Below, piece by piece: positions 15,987 through 24,981 of a stretch of DNA of 64,000 nt (positions are counted from its first letter, which is position 1; each line of letters starts with the position of its first letter). A program made the position numbers and the translations under genes. The notes below the pieces were generated by a model that saw only the letters and a program-made list of their open reading frames with translations, did not search any database and was not told the origin of the DNA. Source of the DNA: M3007 sp043764095 (lineage in GTDB: Bacteria; Bacteroidota; Bacteroidia; Chitinophagales; Saprospiraceae); the NCBI GenBank assembly GCA_043764095.1, contig JAYUKX010000013.1, forward strand, positions 1 through 64,000, given 5' to 3'.

Positions 15987-17825
15987 TCAAAAAATGAATT
16001 GGTAAGCAATTTCTTTCCCAGCAACGGCCATCACCAATTGTTTGATGCCTTTGTTTTCTCGAATAAATGGCTTATTACTGCTAGTGGGGTAAGTAAGCAC
16101 ATAGTATTGTCCGTCTATCAAAAACCGATTATCTCCCATATCCTGTATAGTGGTTGCCTCAGCGATTAAAGCAAAAAGTTGCTTTCCGGGCTGTAGGTTT
16201 CCTTCCCAGTTCAATTGGCGTGTCATCCCTTCCGATGTGGCCGTTGGAGTCGTCACATCGTTGATACGCAAGCCTTGGTATTCGTACATAAAATTGGGAT
16301 ATTGCTGCGTTTCATCGTCAATTATGTGTTTTTCTAAGCGATAGCCTTTGTACTTTAGGTCTTGTGTCGCCAATGAATCCGGGAAATCGGCATATTTATC
16401 AGCGAGCAAGGCTAAGGGAAATTTATTGTTCAGGGACACTGATACGCCCAAAGCATCGGCGGTTTGTGGTTCGCCGCGGTCGTGCCACATTTGGGTGGTA
16501 TTTAGGAATTTTCCACGCCAAATTTTCACAAAACTACCCTGTTTGAGGTTATAAGCAAAATTCAATCCGCAAGTCATACCAATATTGGCAACATGGGTGA
16601 GTTTTTTATTACCCATCATCATAAACGAACGTTGCACCACGGTTTTATCATCTGGCTCCAGTTCTACAAACGGGACTGGCGGAGGATCAGGCAAAGAGGT
16701 ACGTTCGGTGATACTTTGCTTGAGGCCACCCTGTCGCTGGATAGAAATGCCCAGTGATTTATAACCCCAAGAAAAATCTTTACCGTAATGAATGGTGTAT
16801 TTGTGTATGCCTGTGGTGAGTTTTTTCTGCCGTGTCTGCGGATTGTCCACCCAGTACCAACCATTCACCAAAGTATCGCCATCCACAACAAACATGGAAA
16901 TATGACCACCAAAATAGGCTTTAAAAGTATAAATATCTGTTTCTGGCACGTACATTTCGCCATTAAACAGCAGCAGAAAATTAGTTTTGACATCTGCGGC
17001 TTTCATCGTTGCTTGGGGAAGTGTACCACTGCGCACCAATTTGGTAGCAGTATCCACCGCAGGGTAACCTTTGCCGATATAATATTGGTAAGAAACGGGG
17101 CTAAATGTAACCAAAGGCCGCGCATTGGTCTCGATTTGCAGGTTTTTGAACGCTACTTCGCCATGATCGCCTTGGATACGCAGCGGCCCTGTTGCTGCCT
17201 CTGTATTGGATATGGCACCACGGGTAACACCCAATAATTCTAGGTTTTCGTGCAGCGTAATACCATTCATTACCACTTTATTAAAGCGGGCATTGGTCGT
17301 TTTTTTTCCTGAAGCATCAAAAGTAGGTGCTCTAAAATCGATCTCCAAGTGGTTCCATAATCCAGGTGCCCGGCAGGCGTTTTGGTGCGGCGGATGGCCT
17401 TCATAACCTTCTTTTCCTGTGCCACGCGCCTCGTCCCAACGGTGGTAAATAGCACCACAATCGCTATCTGATGGGTCTTTTTTGAGCCAAGAATCGAAGA
17501 TTTGTACTTCGTAGCGACCTTGGAGGTAAATACCGGAATTAGAACCTTTAGGAATCATAAAATCGAGCGATATTTTTATATTTCCGTGCTCAAAGTTGAA
17601 ATAAAGATCGTCTGTTGGTTGGTATTTTGCGCCTTTTATTTGGCAAAATAATACGCCTTTCCCCGGTGTGGGGGTGAGGCTGGTAGCATTGGCGTTACCT
17701 GTAACTGCGGATTGGATACTCCAATTGGCACTAGGGTTCTTGAATGCCGATCGGTCATTGAGCGGGAAATCGGTCTGTGCAAATACCGATAAAGGGAGCA
17801 AAAGCAAGAATAACAACTTGTACAT
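15987..17825 (-). CDS. Secreted DUF1080 + PA14-like protein
   Basis: A 612-residue exported protein with signal peptide MYKLLFLLLLPLSVFAQ. The first domain is DUF1080 (FEHGNIKISLDFMIPKGSNSGIYLQGRYEVQIFDSW, GPLRIQGDHGEVAFKNLQIE). Next, about 240-370, comes a PA14-like sugar-binding module (FSPVSYQYYIGKGYPAVDTATKLVRSG ... YVPETDIYTFKAYFGGHISMFVVDG). The last 230 residues are a further, unrecognised beta-rich domain. DUF1080 proteins are linked with processing of oxidised disaccharides, which fits the neighbouring dehydrogenase/cytochrome protein. The frame opens at 17855, but a -7 box at 17853-17860 means transcription starts after that point, so 17825 is the start. Confidence 0.85.
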   Translation of the reverse strand: MYKLLFLLLLPLSVFAQTDFPLNDRSAFKNPSANWSIQSAVTGNANATSLTPTPGKGVLFCQIKGAKYQPTDDLYFNFEHGNIKISLDFMIPKGSNSGIYLQGRYEVQIFDSWLKKDPSDSDCGAIYHRWDEARGTGKEGYEGHPPHQNACRAPGLWNHLEIDFRAPTFDASGKKTTNARFNKVVMNGITLHENLELLGVTRGAISNTEAATGPLRIQGDHGEVAFKNLQIETNARPLVTFSPVSYQYYIGKGYPAVDTATKLVRSGTLPQATMKAADVKTNFLLLFNGEMYVPETDIYTFKAYFGGHISMFVVDGDTLVNGWYWVDNPQTRQKKLTTGIHKYTIHYGKDFSWGYKSLGISIQRQGGLKQSITERTSLPDPPPVPFVELEPDDKTVVQRSFMMMGNKKLTHVANIGMTCGLNFAYNLKQGSFVKIWRGKFLNTTQMWHDRGEPQTADALGVSVSLNNKFPLALLADKYADFPDSLATQDLKYKGYRLEKHIIDDETQQYPNFMYEYQGLRINDVTTPTATSEGMTRQLNWEGNLQPGKQLFALIAEATTIQDMGDNRFLIDGQYYVLTYPTSSNKPFIRENKGIKQLVMAVAGKEIAYQFIF

Positions 17826-17852
17826 AGGTGCGTGCATGAATTTAACGAAGAG

Positions 17853-17860
17853 CAAACCTA
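17853..17860 (-). promoter_or_regulatory. -7 box TAGGTTTG of the sugar-oxidation operon
   Basis: The complement of CAAACCTA is a perfect TAnnTTTG box. TTG lies 24 bases upstream, one more than the usual maximum. The start at 17825 is 27 bases downstream. Confidence 0.5.
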
Positions 17861-18000
17861 CAAAAAATTATTATCTCATCTGTACAATTACGTGATTTAT
17901 GGCACAATATAATTTCTTACAGCCGTACACTTTTTCTTTTGAGAAAAAACATGTGCACTCGCAAATCTCAAAAACTTGAAAATTTGTGCAACAATATCTA

Positions 18001-18302
18001 CTTTTTACTTTTTTTAGCGAAAAAAAGTAAACAAAAAACGCTTCGGCTGACGAAAAATGCGGTGCTTTTGCTTCCTCGCTCCGGCGGTGCCAAAAAAAAC
18101 TCGCCGCACTATCGAGCGGAGGCTGCGCCTCGTAAATTCCGTTTGGCTCAAACACTTTTTGGCTTCATCCGCCTCCACTCAAGCAAAACCTGCATTTTTC
18201 TAAGGCCGGTTTTGCCACACTTGGGGTACTGAACTTTATCTCAAATTTCAAAATAAATTACCAAAAATAAAAGTGTAGGGTTATAAATAAAATTTTCAGA
18301 AA
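18001..18302. repeat. Dispersed ~300-base repeat, copy B
   Basis: Matches 1-302 over its whole length. The first hairpin (ACTTTTTTT...AAAAAAAGT) is unchanged. The stem GAGGC-TGC-GCCTC at 18119-18131 replaces GGGAC-GGT-GTCCC of copy A with pairing kept. It lies between the divergent sugar-oxidation operon and the AAA+ gene. Confidence 0.8.
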
Positions 18303-18414
18303 CACACTTTCCCCAAATAAAAATATAATATTTATAAAAGTTTCACACGGAATAATCGCGATTTCAATACCCGCTATTGTCTATTTCCCGACACTGTGGA
18401 AAACTTTTTCACCA

Positions 18415-18450
18415 TTTTGTAGGCTCGTATCGTATAATATACTTACTTTG
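18415..18450 (+). promoter_or_regulatory. Possible promoter TTTTG-N23-TTACTTTG of the AAA+ gene
   Basis: TTTTG at 18415-18419 and TTACTTTG at 18443-18450 are 23 bases apart. The second box misses one base of TAnnTTTG. The ATG is 41 bases downstream. The rest of 18303-18491 is AT-rich with nothing else recognised. Confidence 0.4.
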
Positions 18451-18491
18451 GCTCGCTTTTTAAGCATCTTTATACCAAAAAAAATAAATCC

Positions 18492-21131
18492 ATGGAATTC
18501 GGAATAAACCTTTCCAATGATATTGACGCGACAGAGGAGACCAATCGCTGGAAATTTAGGGACTTAAAAATATACGCATCTACCGAGTGGCTGGCAGATA
18601 ATAAGAAAAAATACAGGCAGGTATTCGACCGCTTAGAAACGTCCTATGTCTATGCAGAACTCTCTTTTCACAATAAAATGTACGATGTGGACGATTGGGA
18701 GGTGAACGTAGAATTGCGTTGTTTTTCTGTTAAAAAGCAACGAAAAGAAATCTGTGTGTTGCCTTTTCGCCGCAAAGTGAGCAAATTTGACCCCGTAGGT
18801 TATATCCGTGAAGGATGGGGCAATAAACAGGAGGGCATTTTTTGGAAACGCGGCCAATATTGCTGGGAAGCATGGATCGAAAATGAAAAAGTAGGTTCCA
18901 AAATTTTCTATGTAGAAGATGCTTCGCGCCCACTCACTAAAACAGATAATCCATACTGCCAATTATCGGGCCTTAAAATGTACGAAGGCCCTTATGATGA
19001 TGTACCAGAGTTTGAGCGGCTTTATTTAAGTCGTTTTTCGGGTGAAGAAACCCGATATGTTTATGCAGAAGTCATTTTAAACAACCGCCTGACGGCGCGC
19101 CAGTGGAATTGCGAATTATTTATCAAATTCTACAACGATGCCCGCGAAATGAAAGGTCAGGTTGTACGCCTGCACAAAGTAGAAAAAGGCGACGAAACAA
19201 TACGCCTCACCGCCGGTTGGGGCAGTAATGTGAAAGGTTCGTGGCGCACCGATCGCTATACCGCCGAGATCATTTTTATGGATCAAGTACTCGGTGTTAT
19301 GCAATTTGAAGTAGGCAACGATTGGGAAGAAGGTGCCAATAACGTTTGGTTGCCCGATAAAGGCATACAAGCACTTTCCGCTCAAAATGCCTCCGAAGAT
19401 TCCGATAATTTTGAGGATGTAATGTCCAAACTAGATGTTTTGATTGGCCTCTCGGATATTAAATTCAAAGTACGCGAACACGCACAATATATTCAGTTCC
19501 TCCAATTGCGAAAAGAACGCGGTTTTGTGGAAAAAGATGGCATCAATGTCCATTCTGTTTTTGTGGGTAACCCCGGAACTGGCAAAACGACCGTCGCCAA
19601 AATGATGGGTCGCCTCTACAAAAAAATGGGACTACTCTCCAAAGGGCATGTCCACGAAGTAGATCGCTCGGATATTGTAGGTGAATATATCGGCCAAACA
19701 GCCCCCAAAATGAAAGAAGCCATCGAAAGCGCACGCGGTGGCGTACTTTTTATCGATGAAGCGTATGCCCTTAGCCGATCACCAGAAGACAATAAGGATT
19801 TTGGCCGTGAAGCAGTGGAAATCCTCGTCCGTGAACTCTCCAACGGCGCGGGTGACTTGGCCATTATTGTGGCGGGTTACCCCAAGGAAATGAAAACATT
19901 CCTAGATTCCAACCCGGGTTTGCGCAGCCGTTTTAAAATGACTTTTGAGTTTCAGGATTATCTCCCACAGGAACTCAGTCAAATCGCTACTTATGCCTGT
20001 ATCGAAAAAGAAATATCCTTCGACGATGATGCAAAAGTACTGCTCGATGAACTGATTACCGAAGCATTCCGCCGCCGCGATCGTACTTTTGGTAATGCCC
20101 GTTTTGTATATGATTTGGTGGACAAAGCAAAAATACAACTCGGCCTGCGCATGATGGCGCAAGCCAATGTTCGCTCCCTTTTACCCGAATCTTTAAAGGT
20201 GGTGAGCAAAACTGATGTGGAAAAAGTGCAACGCGAAACACGCCGACCATTGCCACATATTCCGATCGACGAAAAACTGCTGGCACTGGCCATCCATGAA
20301 TTGGATAGCCTAATCGGTATGCAAAATATCAAAAAAGACCTCAAAGAATTGGTCAATTTGGTGCGCTTTTACCGCGAATCGGGGCGTAATGTACTAGGGC
20401 GTTTTTATTTACATACCGTTTTAATTGGCAATCCGGGTACGGGAAAAACCACCGTTGCGCGTATTTTAGCCAAAATATACAAAGCACTCGGTGTATTGGA
20501 ACGTGGCCACACGGTGGAAACCGATCGCCAAGGTCTAGTAGCGGGGTTTGTGGGCCAAACGGCTACCAAAACCGCCGAACGGGTGGAAGAAGCCCTAGGT
20601 GGCGTACTCTTTATCGACGAAGCTTACGCCCTCACCACCACAGGACGTAGCGCGCAAGGCGATTTTGGCGACGAAGCCATCCAAACCTTGCTTAAACGCA
20701 TGGAAGACCACCGCGGAGAGTTCTTTGTTTTCGTAGCAGGTTATCCCGAAAACATGGATAATTTCTTGAAAGCCAATCCGGGATTAGCAAGCCGATTTGA
20801 TAAAATGTTGCGTTTTGAAGATTATTCACCCGACGAATTGCTCGAAATTGCGCTGTATATGTTCCGTCAGGAAGAATACCGCGTGGCCGAAGATGCTCGC
20901 GAATACCTCGGTCGATACCTTACTTTCTTGTACCAATACCGCGATAAGTATTTCGGTAATGCACGTACGGTACGTCAAGTAGTATTAGAAGCCATCAAAA
21001 ATCAAAATCTCCGTGTGGCTGTAAGCCCAGGCGAGTACGACCACCACGATATAGTACTCAACGACGTGGCTTCATTTACTTTCGATAAAGAAAAACTAGT
21101 CGTGTATCAACGTAGAGGGATTGGATTTTAG
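18492..21131 (+). CDS. Double AAA+ ATPase of the CbxX/SpoVK/EccA type with a duplicated N-terminal domain
   Basis: An 879-residue cytoplasmic protein. Residues about 14-135 and 150-275 are two copies of one domain, shown by DLKIYASTEWLADNKKKYRQ / GLKMYEGPYDDVPEFERLYL and TSYVYAELSFHNKMYDVDDWEV / TRYVYAEVILNNRLTARQWN, each ending in a GWG-centred stretch. I do not recognise this domain. Two CbxX-type AAA+ modules follow: Walker A GNPGTGKTTVAKMMGRLYKK (about 358) with GGVLFIDEAYALS (about 416), and GNPGTGKTTVARILAKIYKA (about 646) with GGVLFIDEAYALT (about 703), each with arginine-finger segments such as NPGLRSRF and NPGLASRF. CbxX relatives remodel Rubisco or drive ESX secretion; here no client is nearby. 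A strong terminator follows the stop directly. Confidence 0.88.
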   Translation: MEFGINLSNDIDATEETNRWKFRDLKIYASTEWLADNKKKYRQVFDRLETSYVYAELSFHNKMYDVDDWEVNVELRCFSVKKQRKEICVLPFRRKVSKFDPVGYIREGWGNKQEGIFWKRGQYCWEAWIENEKVGSKIFYVEDASRPLTKTDNPYCQLSGLKMYEGPYDDVPEFERLYLSRFSGEETRYVYAEVILNNRLTARQWNCELFIKFYNDAREMKGQVVRLHKVEKGDETIRLTAGWGSNVKGSWRTDRYTAEIIFMDQVLGVMQFEVGNDWEEGANNVWLPDKGIQALSAQNASEDSDNFEDVMSKLDVLIGLSDIKFKVREHAQYIQFLQLRKERGFVEKDGINVHSVFVGNPGTGKTTVAKMMGRLYKKMGLLSKGHVHEVDRSDIVGEYIGQTAPKMKEAIESARGGVLFIDEAYALSRSPEDNKDFGREAVEILVRELSNGAGDLAIIVAGYPKEMKTFLDSNPGLRSRFKMTFEFQDYLPQELSQIATYACIEKEISFDDDAKVLLDELITEAFRRRDRTFGNARFVYDLVDKAKIQLGLRMMAQANVRSLLPESLKVVSKTDVEKVQRETRRPLPHIPIDEKLLALAIHELDSLIGMQNIKKDLKELVNLVRFYRESGRNVLGRFYLHTVLIGNPGTGKTTVARILAKIYKALGVLERGHTVETDRQGLVAGFVGQTATKTAERVEEALGGVLFIDEAYALTTTGRSAQGDFGDEAIQTLLKRMEDHRGEFFVFVAGYPENMDNFLKANPGLASRFDKMLRFEDYSPDELLEIALYMFRQEEYRVAEDAREYLGRYLTFLYQYRDKYFGNARTVRQVVLEAIKNQNLRVAVSPGEYDHHDIVLNDVASFTFDKEKLVVYQRRGIGF

Positions 21132-21132
21132 G

Positions 21133-21180
21133 AATTAAGTACTTGGACACAATTAATTATGTCCAAGTACTTAATTTTTG
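21133..21180 (+). terminator. Strong intrinsic terminator after the AAA+ gene
   Basis: AATTAAGTACTTGGACA and TGTCCAAGTACTTAATT form a perfect 17-base stem with a 10-base loop, followed by TTTTTG. It starts one base after the stop codon. Confidence 0.85.
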
Positions 21181-21267
21181 AACATTGAGTATCAGAACAT
21201 GATGATTAAAATAGGCCTTTTTGATGACTTCGATCACAAAAACTATTATTTAATCAAAACTTAACCC

Positions 21268-22848
21268 ATGGTTTCCATTGAGTCTCCAATAACCGCCCGA
21301 CTTTTGCAGATTAAAAAAACACTACGTATGGTCAGCAAGATACTAACTAAAACCAGTAAATGGGAGGAAATGACCAAAGATTTTCGCCTTACTTCCGCAC
21401 AAAAACAATTAAATCAATTAGACCTACTCTTAAAAAAGGCAAAAAAAACAGCATTTGGCCGTTATTATGATTTTGCCAATATCCTAAAATCTACTAATCC
21501 AGCAGATAGTTATCGGCGCAATGTGCCAGCCATGGATTACAATACCATTTATGATCGCTGGTGGTCGCAAGCCTACCTGCACGATGTACCAGATATTTGT
21601 TGGCCCGGTTTAACACCTTATTACGCACTATCAAGTGGCACCAGTCAAGCCGCTACCAAGTATATCCCCGTTACCGATGATATGTTGGGCTATATGAAGC
21701 GCGGTGCTAGAAAAATGCTGGTAGCCGCCTCTTCTTACGACTTGCCGGCCCGCCAATACGCCAAACAAATGCTGATGGTCGGTTCTTGTACGCAACCCAA
21801 ATGGGAAGGGCAGCACCATACTGGCGATTTGTCGGGTATTCTTGGCCTTAATCGCCCATTGTGGATGGAACGGCTTTATCGACCAGGAAGAGCCATTAGC
21901 GACTTACCCGACTGGAACGACCGCATTGAATTGATAGCCACAGAAGCCCCAAAGTGGGATATTGGTTTTGCAGTGAGCAATCCGATGTGGTTACAATTGA
22001 TACTAGAACGCGTTATTGAAAAACACAAATTGGAGCATATCCACGAAATATGGCCCAATTTCTCTTTGTATGTGCATGGTGGCGTGTTTTTTGAGCCTTA
22101 TAAGCATAATTTTGAGCAATTATTGGGCAAACCCATTGGCTATTTGGATAGCTATATGGCTTCCGAAGGATTATTTGCGTGGCAGCGCACTCCCGAAAAC
22201 CGATCCATGAAACTCATCGCAAACGGTGGCATTTATTTCGAATTTGTGCCTTTTAACGATGAACAATTTGATGAAGATGGCAACCTGCGCTCCGAGTATC
22301 CAACCAGCCTGAACCTAGATGAAGTAGTGGAAGGACAAAACTACGCCATGTTGATTAGTACCTGCGCAGGCGCATGGCGTTATCTGCTAGGCGACACTTT
22401 GATTTTTACCGATGTGGCTGCCCGTGAGTTTCGCTTAAGTGGCCGCACCAAACAGTATCTTTCGGTTTGTGGCGAACACTTGTCCATTGATAATTTGAAT
22501 GAAGCCGTACGACGCGTAGATGAGGCATTTAATGCAGGCATCAAAGAATTTACGGTGGCTGGTTTGGCAAATGGCGCACGCTGGGCACACCAATGGTATA
22601 TCAGTTGTAGTAATCCTGAAATTTTGCCAACTACTTTGGCGCAGGCAATAGACAAAGAACTCGGTATTTTGAACGAAGATTACGCCGTAGAACGCGCTTA
22701 TGCACTCAATGAAGTGCGGTTGGATATTGTACCTAACTCCTTATTTATGGACTGGCTTTCCGAACGTGGCAAAATGAACGGACAAGCCAAAATACCACGG
22801 GTATTAAAAGGACAACAATTAGCAGATTTTCAGGCATTTATAGGTTAA
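21268..22848 (+). CDS. GH3 family protein (acyl-adenylating enzyme-like)
   Basis: A 526-residue cytoplasmic protein of the GH3 family, known in plants for adenylating a carboxylic acid (such as auxin) and joining it to an amino acid; bacterial members are common in Bacteroidota but their substrates are unknown. Features seen: AFGRYYDFANI and NVPAMDYNTIYDRWW near the N-terminus, the phosphate-binding-like YALSSGTSQAATKYIPVT (about 112-130), the second-substrate region YLDSYMASEGLFAWQ, and the C-terminal adenylation hinge YLLGDTLIFTDVAAREFRLSGRTKQYLSVCGEHLS. The length is normal. It is isolated by a terminator upstream and a probable one downstream, so it is likely monocistronic. Confidence 0.9.
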   Translation: MVSIESPITARLLQIKKTLRMVSKILTKTSKWEEMTKDFRLTSAQKQLNQLDLLLKKAKKTAFGRYYDFANILKSTNPADSYRRNVPAMDYNTIYDRWWSQAYLHDVPDICWPGLTPYYALSSGTSQAATKYIPVTDDMLGYMKRGARKMLVAASSYDLPARQYAKQMLMVGSCTQPKWEGQHHTGDLSGILGLNRPLWMERLYRPGRAISDLPDWNDRIELIATEAPKWDIGFAVSNPMWLQLILERVIEKHKLEHIHEIWPNFSLYVHGGVFFEPYKHNFEQLLGKPIGYLDSYMASEGLFAWQRTPENRSMKLIANGGIYFEFVPFNDEQFDEDGNLRSEYPTSLNLDEVVEGQNYAMLISTCAGAWRYLLGDTLIFTDVAAREFRLSGRTKQYLSVCGEHLSIDNLNEAVRRVDEAFNAGIKEFTVAGLANGARWAHQWYISCSNPEILPTTLAQAIDKELGILNEDYAVERAYALNEVRLDIVPNSLFMDWLSERGKMNGQAKIPRVLKGQQLADFQAFIG

Positions 22849-22880
22849 GATAAATTACAATTAAATAGATGCTCTTTGAG

Positions 22881-22925
22881 TACCCTCATCCTCTAAATAA
22901 TTAGCATTTGGTGGGGGATGGGGTA
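22881..22925 (+). terminator. Imperfect hairpin after the GH3 gene
   Basis: TACCCTCATCC pairs with GGATGGGGTA with one bulge across a 24-base loop; outer bases CTCTTT/AAAGAG extend the stem. There is no clear U-run, so the role is uncertain. Confidence 0.4.
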
Positions 22926-23000
22926 ACCGTTTAAAGAGACTCGAAAATTGTAGGCATTATTGTATTTGCCCCATATTTGTTGTATCTACTGACACAAGAA

Positions 23001-23053
23001 AAAGGGAGTATCCCTAAAGTACTATTGGGAGATAGGGCTTGAAACGCTCACTT
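23001..23053. repeat. 53-base direct repeat, copy 1 (3' side of the 23063 gene)
   Basis: AAAGGGAGTATCCC... to ...CACTT matches 23971-24023 with about six differences. It begins with a small hairpin (GGGA-GTA-TCCC) and lies 10 bases beyond the stop codon at 23063. Confidence 0.75.
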
Positions 23054-23062
23054 ACACGAATG

Positions 23063-23848
23063 TTAATCAGCCAATCCCACTACCCAAATCGTGATAGTTC
23101 GTTCGGCATCATTTACGGTAACAGGCAGATCGGGACTCACCACTAATGGGAAAAAAATGCGGTTATCGAAACCCTTGAACAAACGCAACTCGTGGTTCGA
23201 AAACGGATCGCTATAGTAGTCAAAAAGGGTTTGTGTTTGGGCTACCATTCGCTCAAAACTAAACCAATTATCCGCATCAAAGCGATAAAACCACAAGGCA
23301 AAAGCATAAGCCGCTTCGGCGGTGCTGTTGGTATAGGTATCTATGAAAGCCGTTTCGAGATCGGCAGTTTTTTGTTGAGCCTCGTCTTCATCGTAGCCAG
23401 CAGTTTCCATTGCTGCTCTTACCGCCAGTTGGCGCACTATTTGCCGAAAATGTTCAGGATGATTGACCATGTTTTGGTGTTCTTCATCTGTTTCAGACAC
23501 CCATTCGTGCCGCAACATCGTCCAATTGCTGAGCAAAATACTTTGGTCAAATAAAGCTTTTTCAAACGCTACTGACGCGGGTATATTGAAAGTAAAAGCC
23601 AAATCACTCATTTTGTCAGGCCCCACGCCCGGAATTGCGTCTATTTGAGCCAATTCTCGAAACCGACGACCTGGTATCGCGTTTCTGACTTGTAGTATTC
23701 GTTTGGCCAAAGACAACCGAAATGCCTCGTTTTCATTATCGTTGGGGTCGTCCAATACGCCTTGGACGATGTCGGCTGGCTTTTGAACATTATTAAAAAA
23801 TTGGACGATTCGGGACGCCACCCACGGGGCTATTTCTATGTTTTTCAT
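23063..23848 (-). CDS. Unknown protein with helix-hairpin-helix-like motif
   Basis: A 261-residue cytoplasmic protein without signal or membrane segment. Near residues 55-75, FRELAQIDAIPGVGPDKMSDLAF reads like a helix-hairpin-helix (IxxIPGVGPxK), a fold that often grips DNA or mediates protein contacts. The middle is helical and acidic (HEWVSETDEEHQNMVNHPEHFRQIVRQLAVRAAMETAGYDEDEAQQ), and the end returns to strands (LPVTVNDAERTITIWVVGLAD). No family is recognised. The start at 23848 (MKNIEIAPWVASRIVQFF) is set by the promoter at 23854-23887, which excludes the longer frame. Confidence 0.75.
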   Translation of the reverse strand: MKNIEIAPWVASRIVQFFNNVQKPADIVQGVLDDPNDNENEAFRLSLAKRILQVRNAIPGRRFRELAQIDAIPGVGPDKMSDLAFTFNIPASVAFEKALFDQSILLSNWTMLRHEWVSETDEEHQNMVNHPEHFRQIVRQLAVRAAMETAGYDEDEAQQKTADLETAFIDTYTNSTAEAAYAFALWFYRFDADNWFSFERMVAQTQTLFDYYSDPFSNHELRLFKGFDNRIFFPLVVSPDLPVTVNDAERTITIWVVGLAD

Positions 23849-23853
23849 GGATA

Positions 23854-23887
23854 CAAAAGTAGCAGGAATTGGGTAACAATACAATAA
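23854..23887 (-). promoter_or_regulatory. Promoter TTATTG-N20-TACTTTTG
   Basis: On the minus strand TTATTG (23882-23887) and TACTTTTG (23854-23861) are 20 bases apart, directly upstream of the start at 23848. Confidence 0.65.
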
Positions 23888-23970
23888 ACAAACTACAGAC
23901 TTAACCTATATTTATTATCTCGGGTTGCGCACATCGACGTTTAACAGAAGGTGTTTGAAGTCTATTCATA

Positions 23971-24023
23971 AAAGGGAGTATCCCAAAAGTACTATTGGGA
24001 GATAGGACTTGATACGCCTACTT
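23971..24023. repeat. 53-base direct repeat, copy 2 (overlaps the epimerase 3' end)
   Basis: Second copy of the sequence at 23001-23053. The last ten or so codons and the stop codon of the aldose epimerase fall inside it, so the protein's C-terminus is made of repeat sequence. Confidence 0.75.
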
Positions 24024-24930
24024 CCACCAAAAAATCACCGCTCCACACCGCACCAGGCTGCAAAGACACCAATCCATCCCCATTATTGAACGCATCTACG
24101 TTACAAGACATGGGTTCCAAGGCTATACTGGTACGGTGTGGTGGCGTAAATATTTGGAAGTAAGGAAATATTGCAGATTTAGCACGCATTGTTAATTGGC
24201 GGCCAGCCCCTTCTATCCGCAGTGCATAATCGTTATTGGCCAAAAAACAATTGTCCAAAAAGGTATCACCCAAGGCTTCCATTTTTTCAAACCGACCAAA
24301 CACAGGTGTATCACCCGTAGGAATCATTCGGTCGTCAATAGCCACGATTTGGCAATGGGGCATTTCCAAAGTAGTATCGGCTACTTCGGGCGTAAGTCGA
24401 AAATAAGGATGCCACCCAAAGCCTACAGGGATAGCCGTATTGTACTTGTTTTCGACCCGCACCGAGGTTTCAAATTGACCGTTGTCTTTAATTGTAAACG
24501 TCATTTCCAAAGTACAAGGGAATGGATAATAGTCCAAATCTCCATCGTAATCCTGCCGGATGGTACAACTAGCAGCATCTTCCTCGGTATTAGATGCCAC
24601 CAGTCCGAACGGTCGGCTGCGCGCAAAACCATGTATCGAATTTTGGGTAGAAGCATTATTAATCGGGAACTGACGGGTTTCGCCTTGCCAAAAATAGCGG
24701 CCATCGCGTAGGCGATTGGGGAAAGGAAACAAAATCGCAGATTTACCCCATTTGGCTTCTGTAAGTTCTTCAGGAGTGGTATAACCATCTAAAATAGATT
24801 GACCATTGAACCAAATATCCAACACCGTTCCACCTACTTCGGGTACAATAGAAAAACCATTGCCAGTACGAGCATTTTCAAAAATATATTGCTGATAGCC
24901 CCCAAAAGCCAATTCTTTGATTTGATACAT
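23992..24930 (-). CDS. Aldose 1-epimerase family protein
   Basis: A 312-residue cytoplasmic protein of the galactose mutarotase-like fold, expected to interconvert alpha and beta forms of a hexose or hexose phosphate. Visible motifs: GGTVLDIWFNGQSILDGYTTPEEL near the N-terminus, FPFPNRLRDGRYFWQGE (the family's 'pfaNRi..G.y' arginine), SIHGFARSRPF with the catalytic-type histidine, VGFGWHPYFRL with the second histidine, and ALEPMSCNVDAFNNGDGLVSLQPGAVWSGDF near the end with the catalytic glutamate. The last residues (VSSPISQ) come from the 53-base repeat. A weak promoter is at 24953. Confidence 0.88.
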   Translation of the reverse strand: MYQIKELAFGGYQQYIFENARTGNGFSIVPEVGGTVLDIWFNGQSILDGYTTPEELTEAKWGKSAILFPFPNRLRDGRYFWQGETRQFPINNASTQNSIHGFARSRPFGLVASNTEEDAASCTIRQDYDGDLDYYPFPCTLEMTFTIKDNGQFETSVRVENKYNTAIPVGFGWHPYFRLTPEVADTTLEMPHCQIVAIDDRMIPTGDTPVFGRFEKMEALGDTFLDNCFLANNDYALRIEGAGRQLTMRAKSAIFPYFQIFTPPHRTSIALEPMSCNVDAFNNGDGLVSLQPGAVWSGDFLVEVGVSSPISQ

Positions 24931-24952
24931 CGTTTAAAATCAGTTTATTGGG

Positions 24953-24981
24953 CGAAGATAAAGCAAAGTTTTTTCCCCAAA
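24953..24981 (-). promoter_or_regulatory. Possible promoter TTTG-N17-TATCTTCG of the epimerase gene
   Basis: On the minus strand TTTG (24978-24981) lies 17 bases upstream of TATCTTCG (24953-24960), which misses one base of TAnnTTTG. Confidence 0.35.
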
